44,727 nt of DNA from Chitinophagaceae bacterium (lineage in GTDB: Bacteria > Bacteroidota > Bacteroidia > Chitinophagales > Chitinophagaceae): positions 1 through 44,727 of the forward strand of contig JANWIY010000056.1 in NCBI GenBank assembly GCA_025449645.1, given 5' to 3'. The notes under the pieces were generated by a model that worked only from the letters and a program-made list of their open reading frames with translations, had not been told where the DNA came from and made no database searches. The translations under genes were made by a program, and so were the position numbers. Shown in pieces: positions 1-8,332 of the stretch (the first letter of the stretch is position 1; each line of letters begins with the position of its first letter).

Positions 1-91
1 TCTTATGGGCTGATAAGGAAACCATTCGGCTAATAACCGAACCACCCCTTTCCGGGTCGCAAAAGTAGATGGAATAGAACCGGGATGAAAG

Positions 92-112
92 CAAAAAACC
101 CGCGAAGCGGGC
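92..112 (-). terminator. Intrinsic terminator of the LytTR regulator gene
   Basis: Read on the minus strand, a GC-only 5-bp stem (CCCGC/GCGGG with a 3-nt loop) is followed by a run of six T. It sits about 30 nt beyond the stop codon of the response regulator gene, the right place to end the kinase/regulator transcript. Confidence 0.75.
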
Positions 113-140
113 AAAGCGGCAGGTGAATTGCTTCCCAAAA

Positions 141-893
141 TTATTGTTCCAGCCAGAGGAGGAATTGGGCGGATTTGGCCTTGCTTACCGTTATGTTTTC
201 TTTTACAGAAACGGAAAGCTTTACGGCAAGCTTTCTTGCAAAATATTGTTCTGCTTCCATGATAAAGCTCCGGTTTACGAGGTATTGTCTGTTGACCCGG
301 AAGAAAAGTTTTGGGTCCAGCATGTTTTCCAGCACTTCAAGAGAATATTGAACAGGGTACAGATTGCCATCAGTATAAAGCATCGTCGTTTCATTGGCAA
401 CATAGAAATAAGCGATCGATTCCACCTTGACGGGAAATATTTTGTCCCTGAAGCTGATCAGCAATGAATGCTTGCGGGGCTCGGCTAACTGCTCCAATAA
501 TTTTAAAAGTTTGCTTGTTTCATCTTCATTATAATTTCCCCTGAGCGTTTTAAATTTATTCAGGGAGGACGAAATCGATTCTTCATCAAAAGGTTTAAGG
601 ATATAATCAATGCCGTTTGAGCGGAAGGCCTCCAATGCATATTCATTGTATGCGGTGCAAAAAATCACTGGAGGATAAACCTTGAGTTCCTTAAATATCT
701 CAAAACTGAGTCCATCGGAGATCTGGATATCTGAGTAAATAAGATCGGGAGTTGGGTTATCCCTAAAATAAGCAATTCCGGATTCAACGGAATCAATAAG
801 CCTGATGACCTCTATATCGGGATCAGCCCTTTTCAGGCTCTGTTCCAGGTCCCGGGCCGTTTTAACTTCATCTTCAATAATAACGACTTTCAT
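141..893 (-). CDS. LytTR-family response regulator
   Basis: Two-domain response regulator of 250 aa. Residues 1 to about 120 form a receiver domain: the acidic pocket is in VVIIEDE, the phosphoacceptor is D55 (IYSDIQ), and the conserved lysine is K100 (ILKPFD). The C-terminal part (about 145-250) is a LytTR DNA-binding domain (KVESIAYFYV, FFRVNRQYLVN). Phosphorylation by the kinase encoded 36 nt upstream on the same strand should control DNA binding; the shared operon and the LytS/LytR pairing support this. Targets cannot be read from the window. Length and motifs are complete for the family. Confidence 0.93.
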   Translation of the reverse strand: MKVVIIEDEVKTARDLEQSLKRADPDIEVIRLIDSVESGIAYFRDNPTPDLIYSDIQISDGLSFEIFKELKVYPPVIFCTAYNEYALEAFRSNGIDYILKPFDEESISSSLNKFKTLRGNYNEDETSKLLKLLEQLAEPRKHSLLISFRDKIFPVKVESIAYFYVANETTMLYTDGNLYPVQYSLEVLENMLDPKLFFRVNRQYLVNRSFIMEAEQYFARKLAVKLSVSVKENITVSKAKSAQFLLWLEQ

Positions 894-929
894 TTCATTT
901 ATTTAAACAAGGCCAAACTTCAACTCCCT

Positions 930-1949
930 TTAGAAAAGGGGTAATTTAACGCTGAACTTTGCTTCGTCCTCCATTATTTCAATTGAGCGGCTTCCAATCA
1001 GCTTGTACCGCTTCTCAAGGTTTTTTAATCCAATCTTTGTACTTGCTTCCATCGACCGCCTTCTTTGAAGGGAATTTGCAACCGATATGGATTCGTTCCC
1101 TGACGAATAAACCGAAATGGTTAGTGGTTTCGAATTGGAAATAATATTATGTTTGATCGCATTTTCAATCAATAGCTGGATAGCGAACGGAGGGATTTTT
1201 TTATTCAGCAATTCAGCCGGTATCTCAATATTTACCAAAAGACCCTGTTCAAATCTTTGCTGCAGAATGAAAACAAAGGCATTGGCCACCTGCAATTCTT
1301 CTTTTAAGCTGACAAGGTCGGTGGTTTGGCTCTGCAGCAGGTAACGGTAAAGCTCAGCCGTCTTAATAATAAACTCCATGCTCTTCGGATTTGCCTCCTT
1401 GACCATTACTTTTAGCGTATTGAGTGAATTAAAAAGAAAGTGGGGATTGAGCTGGTTCCGGAGCTGGCCTAATTGTGCATCGAGGTTTTCCGTTTTTAAT
1501 TCCTGGTTTTCCAGTTCCGTAAACCGGTATCGCTTAAACAGGTTTAGGGAATAGACGACGATAAACATAAATAAATTGATAACGAAACCGCGATATACCA
1601 AAAATTCAGTACGGCTTAATTCCGAATCGGTTCTTATTCGCAGCAGGGAGGAGAGCGGGTACATCACCGCAAGCGCTATGATCGAGGTAAATAGCAATCG
1701 CAGAACAGGAAACGACTGATGACCACTCTTTTCACGCCTCCGGCGTTCCTCCCAGGCATTGAATAGAAAATTACAGTACCAAAGTAGGATGGTAAAAAGA
1801 TAAGTAAGGCTCGCATCCCTAAGCGTATCGAATAGATTAAAAAAAACATGATTAAAAATCCTGGGAATGATCATAAGAATGGATATACCGGCCGAGCTAA
1901 GCAAGGCAATCCGGATTTCTAATTTTCGAAATGCCAGTTGTCCTTTCAT
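930..1949 (-). CDS. LytS-type sensor histidine kinase
   Basis: Membrane sensor kinase of 339 aa. The first 140 residues contain about four hydrophobic segments in two pairs, with no recognisable extracellular sensor domain. A short coiled linker (TELENQELKTENLDAQL) leads to the His_kinase domain, with the phospho-acceptor H170 in NQLNPHFLFN. The ATPase N-box follows (PPFAIQLLIENAIKHN, near residue 255). It belongs to the LytS/YehU class that signals to LytTR regulators, and it is encoded directly upstream of one. The signal is unknown; the membrane-embedded input suggests cell-envelope sensing, which is inference. Confidence 0.92.
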   Translation of the reverse strand: MKGQLAFRKLEIRIALLSSAGISILMIIPRIFNHVFFNLFDTLRDASLTYLFTILLWYCNFLFNAWEERRRREKSGHQSFPVLRLLFTSIIALAVMYPLSSLLRIRTDSELSRTEFLVYRGFVINLFMFIVVYSLNLFKRYRFTELENQELKTENLDAQLGQLRNQLNPHFLFNSLNTLKVMVKEANPKSMEFIIKTAELYRYLLQSQTTDLVSLKEELQVANAFVFILQQRFEQGLLVNIEIPAELLNKKIPPFAIQLLIENAIKHNIISNSKPLTISVYSSGNESISVANSLQRRRSMEASTKIGLKNLEKRYKLIGSRSIEIMEDEAKFSVKLPLF

Positions 1950-2105
1950 ACATTCCCAATGATAATAAGGAAGAATCTAAATATCAACGATTTGCCTTCC
2001 TAAATTTACCTAGACAAAAGACAACAAACCGGATAATTGCCGGGAAACGGGCAAAATAAGCGGTGAAATATTCAAAGCATGACCATTTAAAGAGGCAGCT
2101 GATGT

Positions 2106-2777
2106 TCATCCGGCGCCAAGGTTTATGGCATTTACCAATGCCTCAAAATGCAATTGAAGAGCCTGCCAGTTTTTATCCCGGATAAACTTTCTGTTGAAGA
2201 GCCCGCTACCCATTCCAACCGCAGTTGCTCCTGCTTTCAGCCATGCAATTGCCATGACCATGTCAATTCCTCCGGTGGGCATTAACCTGATCTCGTTCAT
2301 AGGGCCTTTGAGATCCTTTATATATTGGGGCTGGAGCGCGGTTGCAGGAAATACCTTTACTAGGTCAGCGCCCGCTTTCCATGCTTTAAAAATTTCAGTA
2401 GGAGTAAATGCTCCCGGGAAAACAGGAATCCCGATCTCAACACAGCGGCCTATGATTTCCTCGTCGGTGACCGGAGTCACAATGAATTGGGACCCCGCTT
2501 TAAGGGCAATATCCAAATCGCGGAGTGAGCAGACTGTACCGGCGCCAATATTCAATTTATTTCCATATTCAGCAAAAGCATGGCGGAGGATATCTTCGGC
2601 TCCTGCAGAATTCATTGTTACTTCAATGCTGGTAAGTCCCGCGGCAAGGTACAACGGAAGGATCTGAGCCACCTCCTCCGGAGATATATTACGCAGGATC
2701 CCAACAACAGGCATTCTCAAAAATTCTTTCCAGGAGAATAAATTATTTTCTTTATTGGAAATTAGCTTACCGGCCAT
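2106..2777 (-). CDS. dgoA: 2-dehydro-3-deoxy-6-phosphogalactonate (KDPG/KDPGal) aldolase
   Basis: Class I aldolase of the KDPG family, 223 aa, cleaving 2-keto-3-deoxy-6-phospho sugar acids to pyruvate and glyceraldehyde 3-phosphate. Visible motifs are VGILRNIS, IEVTMNS (E52), IGAGTV, FIVTPV, PVFPGAFTPTE, the Schiff-base lysine K141 in DLVKVFPA, and the phosphate loop MPTGGI with GMGSGLF. The family does not itself separate KDPG from KDPGal specificity. The overlap (11 nt) with a 2-dehydro-3-deoxygalactonokinase gene upstream points to the galactonate (DeLey-Doudoroff) route. The ATG at 2777 gives a standard length. Confidence 0.88.
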   Translation of the reverse strand: MAGKLISNKENNLFSWKEFLRMPVVGILRNISPEEVAQILPLYLAAGLTSIEVTMNSAGAEDILRHAFAEYGNKLNIGAGTVCSLRDLDIALKAGSQFIVTPVTDEEIIGRCVEIGIPVFPGAFTPTEIFKAWKAGADLVKVFPATALQPQYIKDLKGPMNEIRLMPTGGIDMVMAIAWLKAGATAVGMGSGLFNRKFIRDKNWQALQLHFEALVNAINLGAG

Positions 2778-3756
2778 AATGATGCTGGAATATTTTTATT
2801 TGCCCTTCAACGGCAGATTTATCTATGATTCCGGGATCCACGAGGACGGACTTTGCGCGAAGATCTAAATTGTCCAGGGCAAGCACATAAAGAGAGAACA
2901 AATTACTTCCGCTGCACAATTGGATTCTACCGACACCATCCTGCTGTAAACCCTTCAATTCAGTCCCGATGAGCAAGCCACTCAGGAAAAAGAAATTCTG
3001 CTCTTTTGTACGCACTTTAAAAAGATGACTTACGCGCACCGAGAACAAACTGTTTAAAAGATTTGACATGCCGGATTCAATAATACCTGATCTGAACGCA
3101 TCCCTGGCGTCATTGTCGAGCGGGGGGGCGGATGCAGAAACTGCCTCCTTCAAAATGCTATGCCGGGTCAACAGGTCAAACAGTTCTCCGGTAATATAGG
3201 TTTTGAAATCCACCAGTTTACCTTTTTTTACTTTCACGTGTTTGGAATGGGTGCCGGGGAACAGGCATACCATCTCTCCATTAAAATCAATGCCGGGAAG
3301 GGCGGCCAGTCCGACCATCTGTGTTTCTTCTCCCCTGATCACGTCTTCCCGGGTTCTTATTCCGGATATCAGCATCACTTCATGATTAAAATCTGAGCGT
3401 GGTGCAATAATCTCAATCCTCATGTCCGCGCCGTCCAGTGAAAAGGGCAAGCCGGCATAAGGCAATTCCCGGATGCCAATAGATGAGGAAGCCATCCCTG
3501 AAATCAAAAGAGGGAGACCTGATAATGGAGTGGTTGTTTTTTTACCGAGGGCCTGAACCTGATTTTGCAATACCATCAAACCATAATCCTCGCGGGAAAT
3601 GGGACTTTGTTCCAGGCGGATTTTCCACCGGTTAAACGTTGAGGACATACCCTCTCCGGAAATAATCTCTTCCATAATCTGGCTGGTCCGGACGTCTACC
3701 AGACGCAGGCGAAAAGCGGAAGTTCCCCAATCACAGCTCAGAAAGAAATTGTGCAT
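2767..3756 (-). CDS. dgoK: 2-dehydro-3-deoxygalactonokinase
   Basis: Sugar-acid kinase of 329 aa that phosphorylates 2-keto-3-deoxygalactonate at O6, producing the substrate of the aldolase encoded by the overlapping next gene. The N-terminal ASKHA-type phosphate loop is visible (LSCDWGTSAFRLRL). The DgoK-typical segments are SGMASSSIGIRELPY (about 107-121) and the LFPGTHSKHVKV stretch before ITGELFDLL. I placed the start at the ATG at 3756; a TTG three codons further out is also open but less likely. No transporter or galactonate dehydratase is visible in the window. Confidence 0.86.
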   Translation of the reverse strand: MHNFFLSCDWGTSAFRLRLVDVRTSQIMEEIISGEGMSSTFNRWKIRLEQSPISREDYGLMVLQNQVQALGKKTTTPLSGLPLLISGMASSSIGIRELPYAGLPFSLDGADMRIEIIAPRSDFNHEVMLISGIRTREDVIRGEETQMVGLAALPGIDFNGEMVCLFPGTHSKHVKVKKGKLVDFKTYITGELFDLLTRHSILKEAVSASAPPLDNDARDAFRSGIIESGMSNLLNSLFSVRVSHLFKVRTKEQNFFFLSGLLIGTELKGLQQDGVGRIQLCSGSNLFSLYVLALDNLDLRAKSVLVDPGIIDKSAVEGQIKIFQHHYGR

Positions 3757-4114
3757 AGAAAGCAATTGCAGTTATTTCAGTAAGGCATTCTTCTCAATCT
3801 GCCGAAACGAATCCTGCCAGATGCCTTTCCCAATATGTGAACCTTCGCTTAAGCTTCTGCATGCGACGCGTTCAGCTTTAAGGGTTGAACGAAGATAAAC
3901 CAATAGTTCCTCGCCCGCATTTCAACAATGCCCATGCGTAAACCCGGCGAAAGGGCTGGTCAAATTATTTTATTTGAAGGGACAGGAAACGGGCCGGATC
4001 AATGAGTGGCTTGCTTGCCTTAACTAAGGCGGGTTAATAAGCGGTCTGCATTGCTTAACTCCGGCCAGCAGCAACAGTACTGCCAGAATGAACACGAAGC
4101 CTTATCATATCCGG
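3757..4114. other. Intergenic region between dgoK and ssrA
   Basis: About 360 bases without a credible gene. Open frames here are short, and one on the minus strand runs through the tmRNA itself. The dgoK promoter should lie in the left part, on the minus strand, but no convincing box was found. The right end holds the ssrA promoter. Confidence 0.5.
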
Positions 4115-4146
4115 TTCGTAAAACAGTAAAAAATAAATTAACTTTG
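4115..4146 (+). promoter_or_regulatory. ssrA promoter, Bacteroidota type
   Basis: A -7 element TAACTTTG (4139-4146) fits the Bacteroidota consensus TAnnTTTG. A TTCG at 4115-4118, 20 nt upstream, is a one-base departure from the -33 TTTG. Transcription would begin a few bases before the mature tmRNA 5' end at 4162. Confidence 0.6.
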
Positions 4147-4161
4147 CAGGTTCGATAATCC

Positions 4162-4530
4162 GGGGGTGCCTGGTTTTGACAGCGTAGATCTTTGAAAGAA
4201 TAAGCATGTCGTGCGTTGGATAATTAGCACGTAAATCTGAATATTCAAAATTCAAATGGCAATACTCAGTATGCCATGGCTGCCTAATCAGTGATTAAGT
4301 AGTCATTAGGGCCGCCGGGCAGGTTTTCCTTTTACCAAGCCTTGCCGCCGACTAAAAACAAATAGAGGATGCTGAAACGGAAGGCTGTGACCGTTGCTTA
4401 AGACCATCCAGCTAAGGAGATCATAGGTTTGTTGCGTTCCGGTGGTTTCCCGACAACCAATAAGCAAATAAGCATGTAGAAAGCTTTCGGAGAATATGTT
4501 TGGACAGGAGTTCGATTCTCCTCACCTCCA
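4162..4530 (+). ncRNA. ssrA: tmRNA (transfer-messenger RNA)
   Basis: The RNA rescues stalled ribosomes by trans-translation. The 5' end GGGGGTGCCTGGTTTTGACA is the conserved tmRNA start. Its first seven bases pair with CACCTCC near 4523-4529, with one G-U pair, closing the tRNA-like domain; the T-loop TTCGATTC is at 4511-4518. The tag frame runs 4258-4287 and encodes GNTQYAMAA then TAA, with the degradation signal ending in AA and the Y-A-x-A-A pattern seen in Bacteroidota. CCA is not encoded: the discriminator A is followed by CTT. The mature length of about 369 nt is usual. The 3' end doubles as the attachment site of the element to the right, which leaves the RNA intact. Confidence 0.95.
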
Positions 4531-4537
4531 CTTTTTA
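4510..4537 (+). other. Left attachment site (attL) in the 3' end of ssrA
   Basis: This 28-nt stretch (beginning GTTCGATTCTCCTCACC) is repeated exactly at 11948-11975, 7,438 bp away. It covers the T-loop and acceptor 3' strand of tmRNA, a favoured target of tyrosine integrases, and an integrase gene starts 243 nt further on. Confidence 0.9.
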
Positions 4538-4554
4538 GTGTATTGATTATGTTT

Positions 4555-4588
4555 GAAAGCTCGTGAAACGCAGTGTTTACGGGCTTTC
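4555..4588 (+). terminator. Hairpin terminator downstream of ssrA (element-borne copy)
   Basis: GAAAGCTCGTGAAA pairs imperfectly with TTTACGGGCTTTC across a short loop, and a T-rich stretch follows. A better-paired relative lies at 11993-12025, behind the right repeat. The copy next to ssrA therefore arrived with the element and now ends tmRNA transcription. Confidence 0.65.
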
Positions 4589-4646
4589 TGCGTTTTAGGA
4601 CCCGCCGGATTTCACCCAAAAATCGCCTTGTTGAGGTGTAAAATTC

Positions 4647-4680
4647 GGTGACACTAACTTTTTTTAGGTTTAGTGTCACC
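4647..4680 (+). repeat. Inverted repeat upstream of the integrase
   Basis: Eleven-bp perfect arms GGTGACACTAA / TTAGTGTCACC enclose 12 nt. The equivalent position behind the right repeat (12083-12114) also holds a perfect inverted repeat, but with different bases in the inner arm, so pairing is conserved while sequence is not. It could be an integrase arm site, an operator or an RNA hairpin. Confidence 0.75.
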
Positions 4681-4751
4681 AGAATCCTCTCAAGTGTTTG
4701 AAAGTCAACTTGTTCATCTATTGAACATCTTGATTTCAGATTGGTGAAAAT

Positions 4752-4778
4752 GTATTTTTAAACTTTAAATACACCGGA
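4752..4778 (+). promoter_or_regulatory. Palindromic leader just before the integrase start
   Basis: A 27-nt block containing GTATTT-N9-AAATAC ends two bases before the integrase ATG. It recurs without a mismatch at 12188-12214, before the start of a second, truncated integrase. Such conservation between otherwise diverged flanks suggests an operator or a translation-control site for integrase expression. Confidence 0.6.
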
Positions 4779-4780
4779 TC

Positions 4781-5998
4781 ATGGGAACAAATTTCGCTGT
4801 GCTATTTTATGCACGAAAAAATGTCAAAACCAGGAGAGGAAATCTTCCAATTTATTTAAGAGTAACCATCGATGGAGCACGATTCGATACGACCATTTCA
4901 CGGCAAATTGAATCTGAGAAATGGATTGCCAAAATAGGGCGAGCAAAAGGCTTGACCGAAGATGCGAAGCAGTTAAACAGTTACCTGGACAACGTTCGAA
5001 CCAAAGTTTTCAATTACCAACAGGAAATTTTTAAGGAAGGAAAGGAACTGAATGTCGAAACTTTTAAGGAGTAATGGCTGGGCATTAAAGAAAAGTCCGT
5101 GATGCTGGTCGACATTTTCCTGGAACATAACCGGAAAATGAAATTACTGGTTGGAAAGGAATATGCTCAATTGACCTATATCCGATACGAAACGACCCTT
5201 GCCCACACCAAAAAATTCCTTCTCTATAAATACGGGAAGGAAGACATAGATGTCAAAAAGCTTGACTACAGTTTCATTAACGAATTTACATTTTGGCTGA
5301 AAGCCATCCGGAACTGTAATCAGAATTCCACCATTAAATACCTAAGCAACTTTAAAAAGATTGTAAACTTCTGCATCCAAAGCGGATTCATTGTGCGAAA
5401 TCCATTTGTAGGATTTAAGCTGGTGAAAAAAGAAGTGGTCCGGGAAATCCTGTCAAAAGAAGATTTGGAAAAAATGGCCGCCGTTCGATTCCCAACAGAA
5501 CGAAGCGGTCAAGTCCGGGATATATTTCTTTTCTGTTGTTACACGGGTCTGGCATATGCAGATATTAAAAAGCTGAAAAGATCGGAGATAGTAATCGGCG
5601 TTGATGGCGAACGATGGATTTTTACTTCACGGCAAAAGACCGAGACTCCATCAAAAATTCCCTTACTGCCTGCGGCGCTGGAAATCTTAACCCGGTATGA
5701 AAACAATCCAATGTGCCTTAATAAAGATTTATTGATGCCAGTTTTAAGTAACCAGAAGATGAATGATTATTTAAAGCAAATTGCAGACATGTCAGGCATA
5801 GATAAGGTCTTAACCTTTCACATTGCCCGTCACACGTTTGCGACGACCATAACGCTCTCTAATGGGGTTCCAATTGAAACGGTTTCCAAGATGCTCGGGC
5901 ATAAAAGCCTCCGGACTACCCAGCATTATGCTAAGATTCTGGATTTGAAGGTGAGTCAAGATATGATGGTACTTAAAGGAAAACTTGAAATTAAATAA
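4781..5998 (+). pseudogene. Tyrosine integrase of the Bacteroidota transposon type, interrupted by an in-frame stop
   Basis: One reading frame of about 406 codons is cut by a TAA at 5072-5074. The first piece (4781-5074) carries the arm-binding N-terminal domain (LFYARKNVKTRRGNLPIYLR). The second runs in the same frame from WLGIKEK; its first usable starts are GTG 5099 or ATG 5102. It has the core-binding and catalytic domains: TGLAYADIKKLK where the first catalytic Arg normally stands (many Bacteroidota integrases vary here), HIARHTFAT (HxxR), the LGHKSL histidine and the tyrosine nucleophile in TTQHYAKI. A single-base nonsense change explains the break. Unless the stop is read through or the two pieces work together, this integrase is inactive. 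It is probably the enzyme that integrated the element at ssrA. Confidence 0.85.
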
Positions 5999-6031
5999 AT
6001 GCTCCTGAAATAAATTCTATTTTTATTCCTA

Positions 6032-7300
6032 ATGACGATACAAAGCCGGTTCAAAAGTTCAATAAAGCGGGGTACTGGGGAAGCTTATTTGATAATGAAA
6101 GAATTCCCTTCAATGGATTTTTCTAAGTTCATTACTTGGGCAGCCCTGAAAAATCTATCTTATGACAATCAGTCTGAAGGAAGTAGAGGCAAGTACATTT
6201 ATGAGTTATTCAAAATTTCAAAAAACAAGGAAAAAATAAGGGCTGCAATACTTAAAGGCCTGGCGACTGAAAGCGAGGACACCTGGGCACTTGTCCAGTT
6301 ATTCGATCTAGCAGGTTTTCTTGCTAAAGACGGTGATCTCCAGGCAAGAAAAGCCATTTACGATAGATTCTACAAAAAAACAATTCAGGGTTCCGAATCT
6401 GCCGGCCAGGAAACAATTATTGAACTCGATCGCCTGGAGGGTTTAAAGTATATCGCTGAAGCAACAGGTAAAGAACTTTTAAAGGACCCTAATGAGTGGA
6501 CAGATGGCTCCTTGGTTAGTTATTTCCAATCAAAAATTCCTGATATTGATGTTCTTAAAGAACTGAAGAAAGCCTCACGGACCAATCCATATATTAAAGC
6601 CTATACCAATGCGATATCGGTCAGTAATAAACCTGAAATAAAGAAAAAGGAGACCAGAAAAATTATCGAAATAATCTACGAGAGGATTGCGAAAAATTCC
6701 AAGTATCCTATATGGTCTTCGGAAGCCGAAAAACTGTCCAAGGAAGAGATAAAAAAACTTGCTACAGATTTCGTGAATTCGACCGATAAATTAAAGCAAG
6801 AAACTTACCTGCGTGTTTTCAGTAAGGTTAAATATCCATTTGATATCAAAACCATCTTTAAAATTGCCAAGGAACCAATTTCAAAAAAAAATAGACGAGT
6901 TGAGTTTGCGATTTACGTGCTCAGCTTTTTTAAATCGTCAGAATTAAGACGCTATGCCGTAAAGAAAATCCGCACTTCTTCTAAGCCGGATTATTACACT
7001 AATCTTTTGGCTTCAAATTATAAAATGGGTGATGGGAAATTACTCAAATCTTTGGTTGATAGAACTAATAATGAAACAAAAATCCACAATCTGGCCATTA
7101 GTTTTGTTGAAATTTATAGAGCTAACAGGACCAAGGATTGTAAGCTACCTTTATTAGCCTTATACGACAAATTGAATTGCGGAATCCATCGTGAGGACAT
7201 CATTAAGATTATGATTGAAAATCAAGTTCTGACTGAGAAGATCAAGCTTGAAATTCCTTATGATAGTGATTCCGGTATTCGGGAAATAGTCTTGAAATAG
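6032..7300 (+). CDS. Unknown 422-aa helical protein, element cargo
   Basis: I do not recognise this family. The protein is Lys/Ile/Glu-rich and soluble, with no signal peptide or membrane segment. It reads as a chain of amphipathic helices (EIKKLATDF, ETYLRVFSKV, RVEFAIYVLSFFKSSELRRYAVKKI) that may form HEAT-like repeats in the C-terminal two thirds. It lies 33 nt behind the integrase on the same strand and its bases are AT-rich like the rest of the cargo. The ATG at 6032 is the first in frame. A scaffold or sensor role in the element's cargo is only a guess. Confidence 0.7.
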   Translation: MTIQSRFKSSIKRGTGEAYLIMKEFPSMDFSKFITWAALKNLSYDNQSEGSRGKYIYELFKISKNKEKIRAAILKGLATESEDTWALVQLFDLAGFLAKDGDLQARKAIYDRFYKKTIQGSESAGQETIIELDRLEGLKYIAEATGKELLKDPNEWTDGSLVSYFQSKIPDIDVLKELKKASRTNPYIKAYTNAISVSNKPEIKKKETRKIIEIIYERIAKNSKYPIWSSEAEKLSKEEIKKLATDFVNSTDKLKQETYLRVFSKVKYPFDIKTIFKIAKEPISKKNRRVEFAIYVLSFFKSSELRRYAVKKIRTSSKPDYYTNLLASNYKMGDGKLLKSLVDRTNNETKIHNLAISFVEIYRANRTKDCKLPLLALYDKLNCGIHREDIIKIMIENQVLTEKIKLEIPYDSDSGIREIVLK

Positions 7301-7332
7301 GTTAAGGCAGATAAGATGCTTTTGATTTTGCA

Positions 7333-7635
7333 TCAATTAGCTGTAAATGATAACACAAGAATATGGACGAAGCTTCCAAAATAGGGATTGTACGACGGCA
7401 CGTAAGATATATATTTTCCTTTCACCAGTTCCTTTATGCATTTATGATAGGTTGCATTCGATGACACCTTTGACATGGACATTAATATAAGCCTTGAAAT
7501 GGGTACTGGATTAACGAATTTGTTTTGATGCCATAGCTCCAAAATTGCCCTATAGATACAGATATGTGAATGGGTAATCCAATCATGATTTTGGATAGTT
7601 TTAAAGAAATCAGAAAGTGTATTCTCATACATCAA
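7333..7635 (-). CDS. Conserved small protein of Bacteroidota mobile elements (winged-helix-like)
   Basis: A 100-aa protein whose pattern resembles small winged-helix regulators common beside integrases in this phylum: a helix with ICIYRAILELWHQN, then PVPISRLILMSMSKVSS as a helix-turn-helix, and a C-terminal strand pair with YVPSYNPYFGS. It ends near the convergent 422-aa gene and begins 8 nt after the stop of the helix-turn-helix gene upstream, so the two form a minus-strand operon. It may regulate excision or replication; this is inferred from context, not from a recognised family. Confidence 0.6.
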   Translation of the reverse strand: MMYENTLSDFFKTIQNHDWITHSHICIYRAILELWHQNKFVNPVPISRLILMSMSKVSSNATYHKCIKELVKGKYISYVPSYNPYFGSFVHILVLSFTAN

Positions 7636-7643
7636 AAGCTGTT

Positions 7644-7910
7644 TTACGATTTCTGATTATTGAGCATTCTTTCAATGTCTTCCAATTTATAGTAATGGAC
7701 TCCGCCTATCTTTGAGGAAACGAGTTTTCCGGTAATTCTTAGACTCTGAAGTTTACTGGTACCGATCTTCAAATAACTGCGCACTTCGCTGCTTTTTAAC
7801 CAGCCTTTTGGACTATCTTTTTTAGATTCTGAGATGACTCCTTTTAGGTCTGTTAACAACCTAATCCGGAACTGTTCAAGATCTTCCCTGGTGATGATTT
7901 CCGCTGACAT
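7644..7910 (-). CDS. Helix-turn-helix (excisionase/MerR-like) DNA-binding protein
   Basis: An 88-aa protein with an N-terminal helix (EIITREDLEQFRIRLL) and a C-terminal excisionase-like helix-turn-helix. The latter reads WLKSSEVRSYLKIGTSKLQSLRITGKL, wing SSKIGGVHYYKLEDIERML. Proteins of this form act as excision factors or regulators in Bacteroidota integrative elements. It heads a two-gene minus-strand operon. A perfect 12-bp inverted repeat 55 nt upstream of its ATG is a candidate operator. Confidence 0.78.
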   Translation of the reverse strand: MSAEIITREDLEQFRIRLLTDLKGVISESKKDSPKGWLKSSEVRSYLKIGTSKLQSLRITGKLVSSKIGGVHYYKLEDIERMLNNQKS

Positions 7911-7964
7911 AAAAATGTTTTATAGGTGGATTAATAATTGTTCAAAAATATATTTCTTTTTTCA

Positions 7965-8026
7965 GTTGATCCTATCTGAAAAATGGATAGGATCAACAAG
8001 ATTTCACCTAATCTGTAATAGTGAAA
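7965..8026. repeat. Two nested inverted repeats, candidate oriT or operator
   Basis: The 12-bp perfect arms GTTGATCCTATC (7965-7976) and GATAGGATCAAC (7986-7997) are separated by 9 nt. A second palindrome, TTTCAC (8002-8007) / GTGAAA (8021-8026), follows at once. The pair sits between the minus-strand helix-turn-helix operon and the plus-strand mobilization genes, where both an operator and a transfer origin would be expected. The rest of 7911-8332 shows no gene. Confidence 0.55.
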
Positions 8027-8332
8027 TGAAACTTTATTGCCTACTCAAAAATAAAATTTCTGATTCGGTTTGACCTCTTCCATTTTTGCAGGGGCTAATC
8101 CAAAATAAGTATCTGATTGTAGTTTTATGCCTTGGTTTGAGATGGAGGGAATTGAAGTGTTGGATCGAATATCTAAGCGGAAATGCAAAAATCACCGAGA
8201 GGTTTTTGTTCTACATTTAGTTTCCCGGACTGGAAACGGTGAAATGTACGTTTGGCTGCCAAACGGAATTTCGCCCGTTCACTCCGGAGTCGTTTTGGGG
8301 ATTTGTTAAAGAAATTAAAAGTGAAGGGTGAT

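Noticed and set aside
4055-4255. 66-codon minus-strand frame overlapping ssrA
   Set aside because: It lies antisense to the tmRNA 5' part and has no protein-like pattern; the RNA gene explains the sequence.
4398-4679. 93-codon minus-strand frame across the ssrA 3' end and attL
   Set aside because: It is made from the complement of tmRNA, the terminator hairpin and the inverted repeat; a chance frame.
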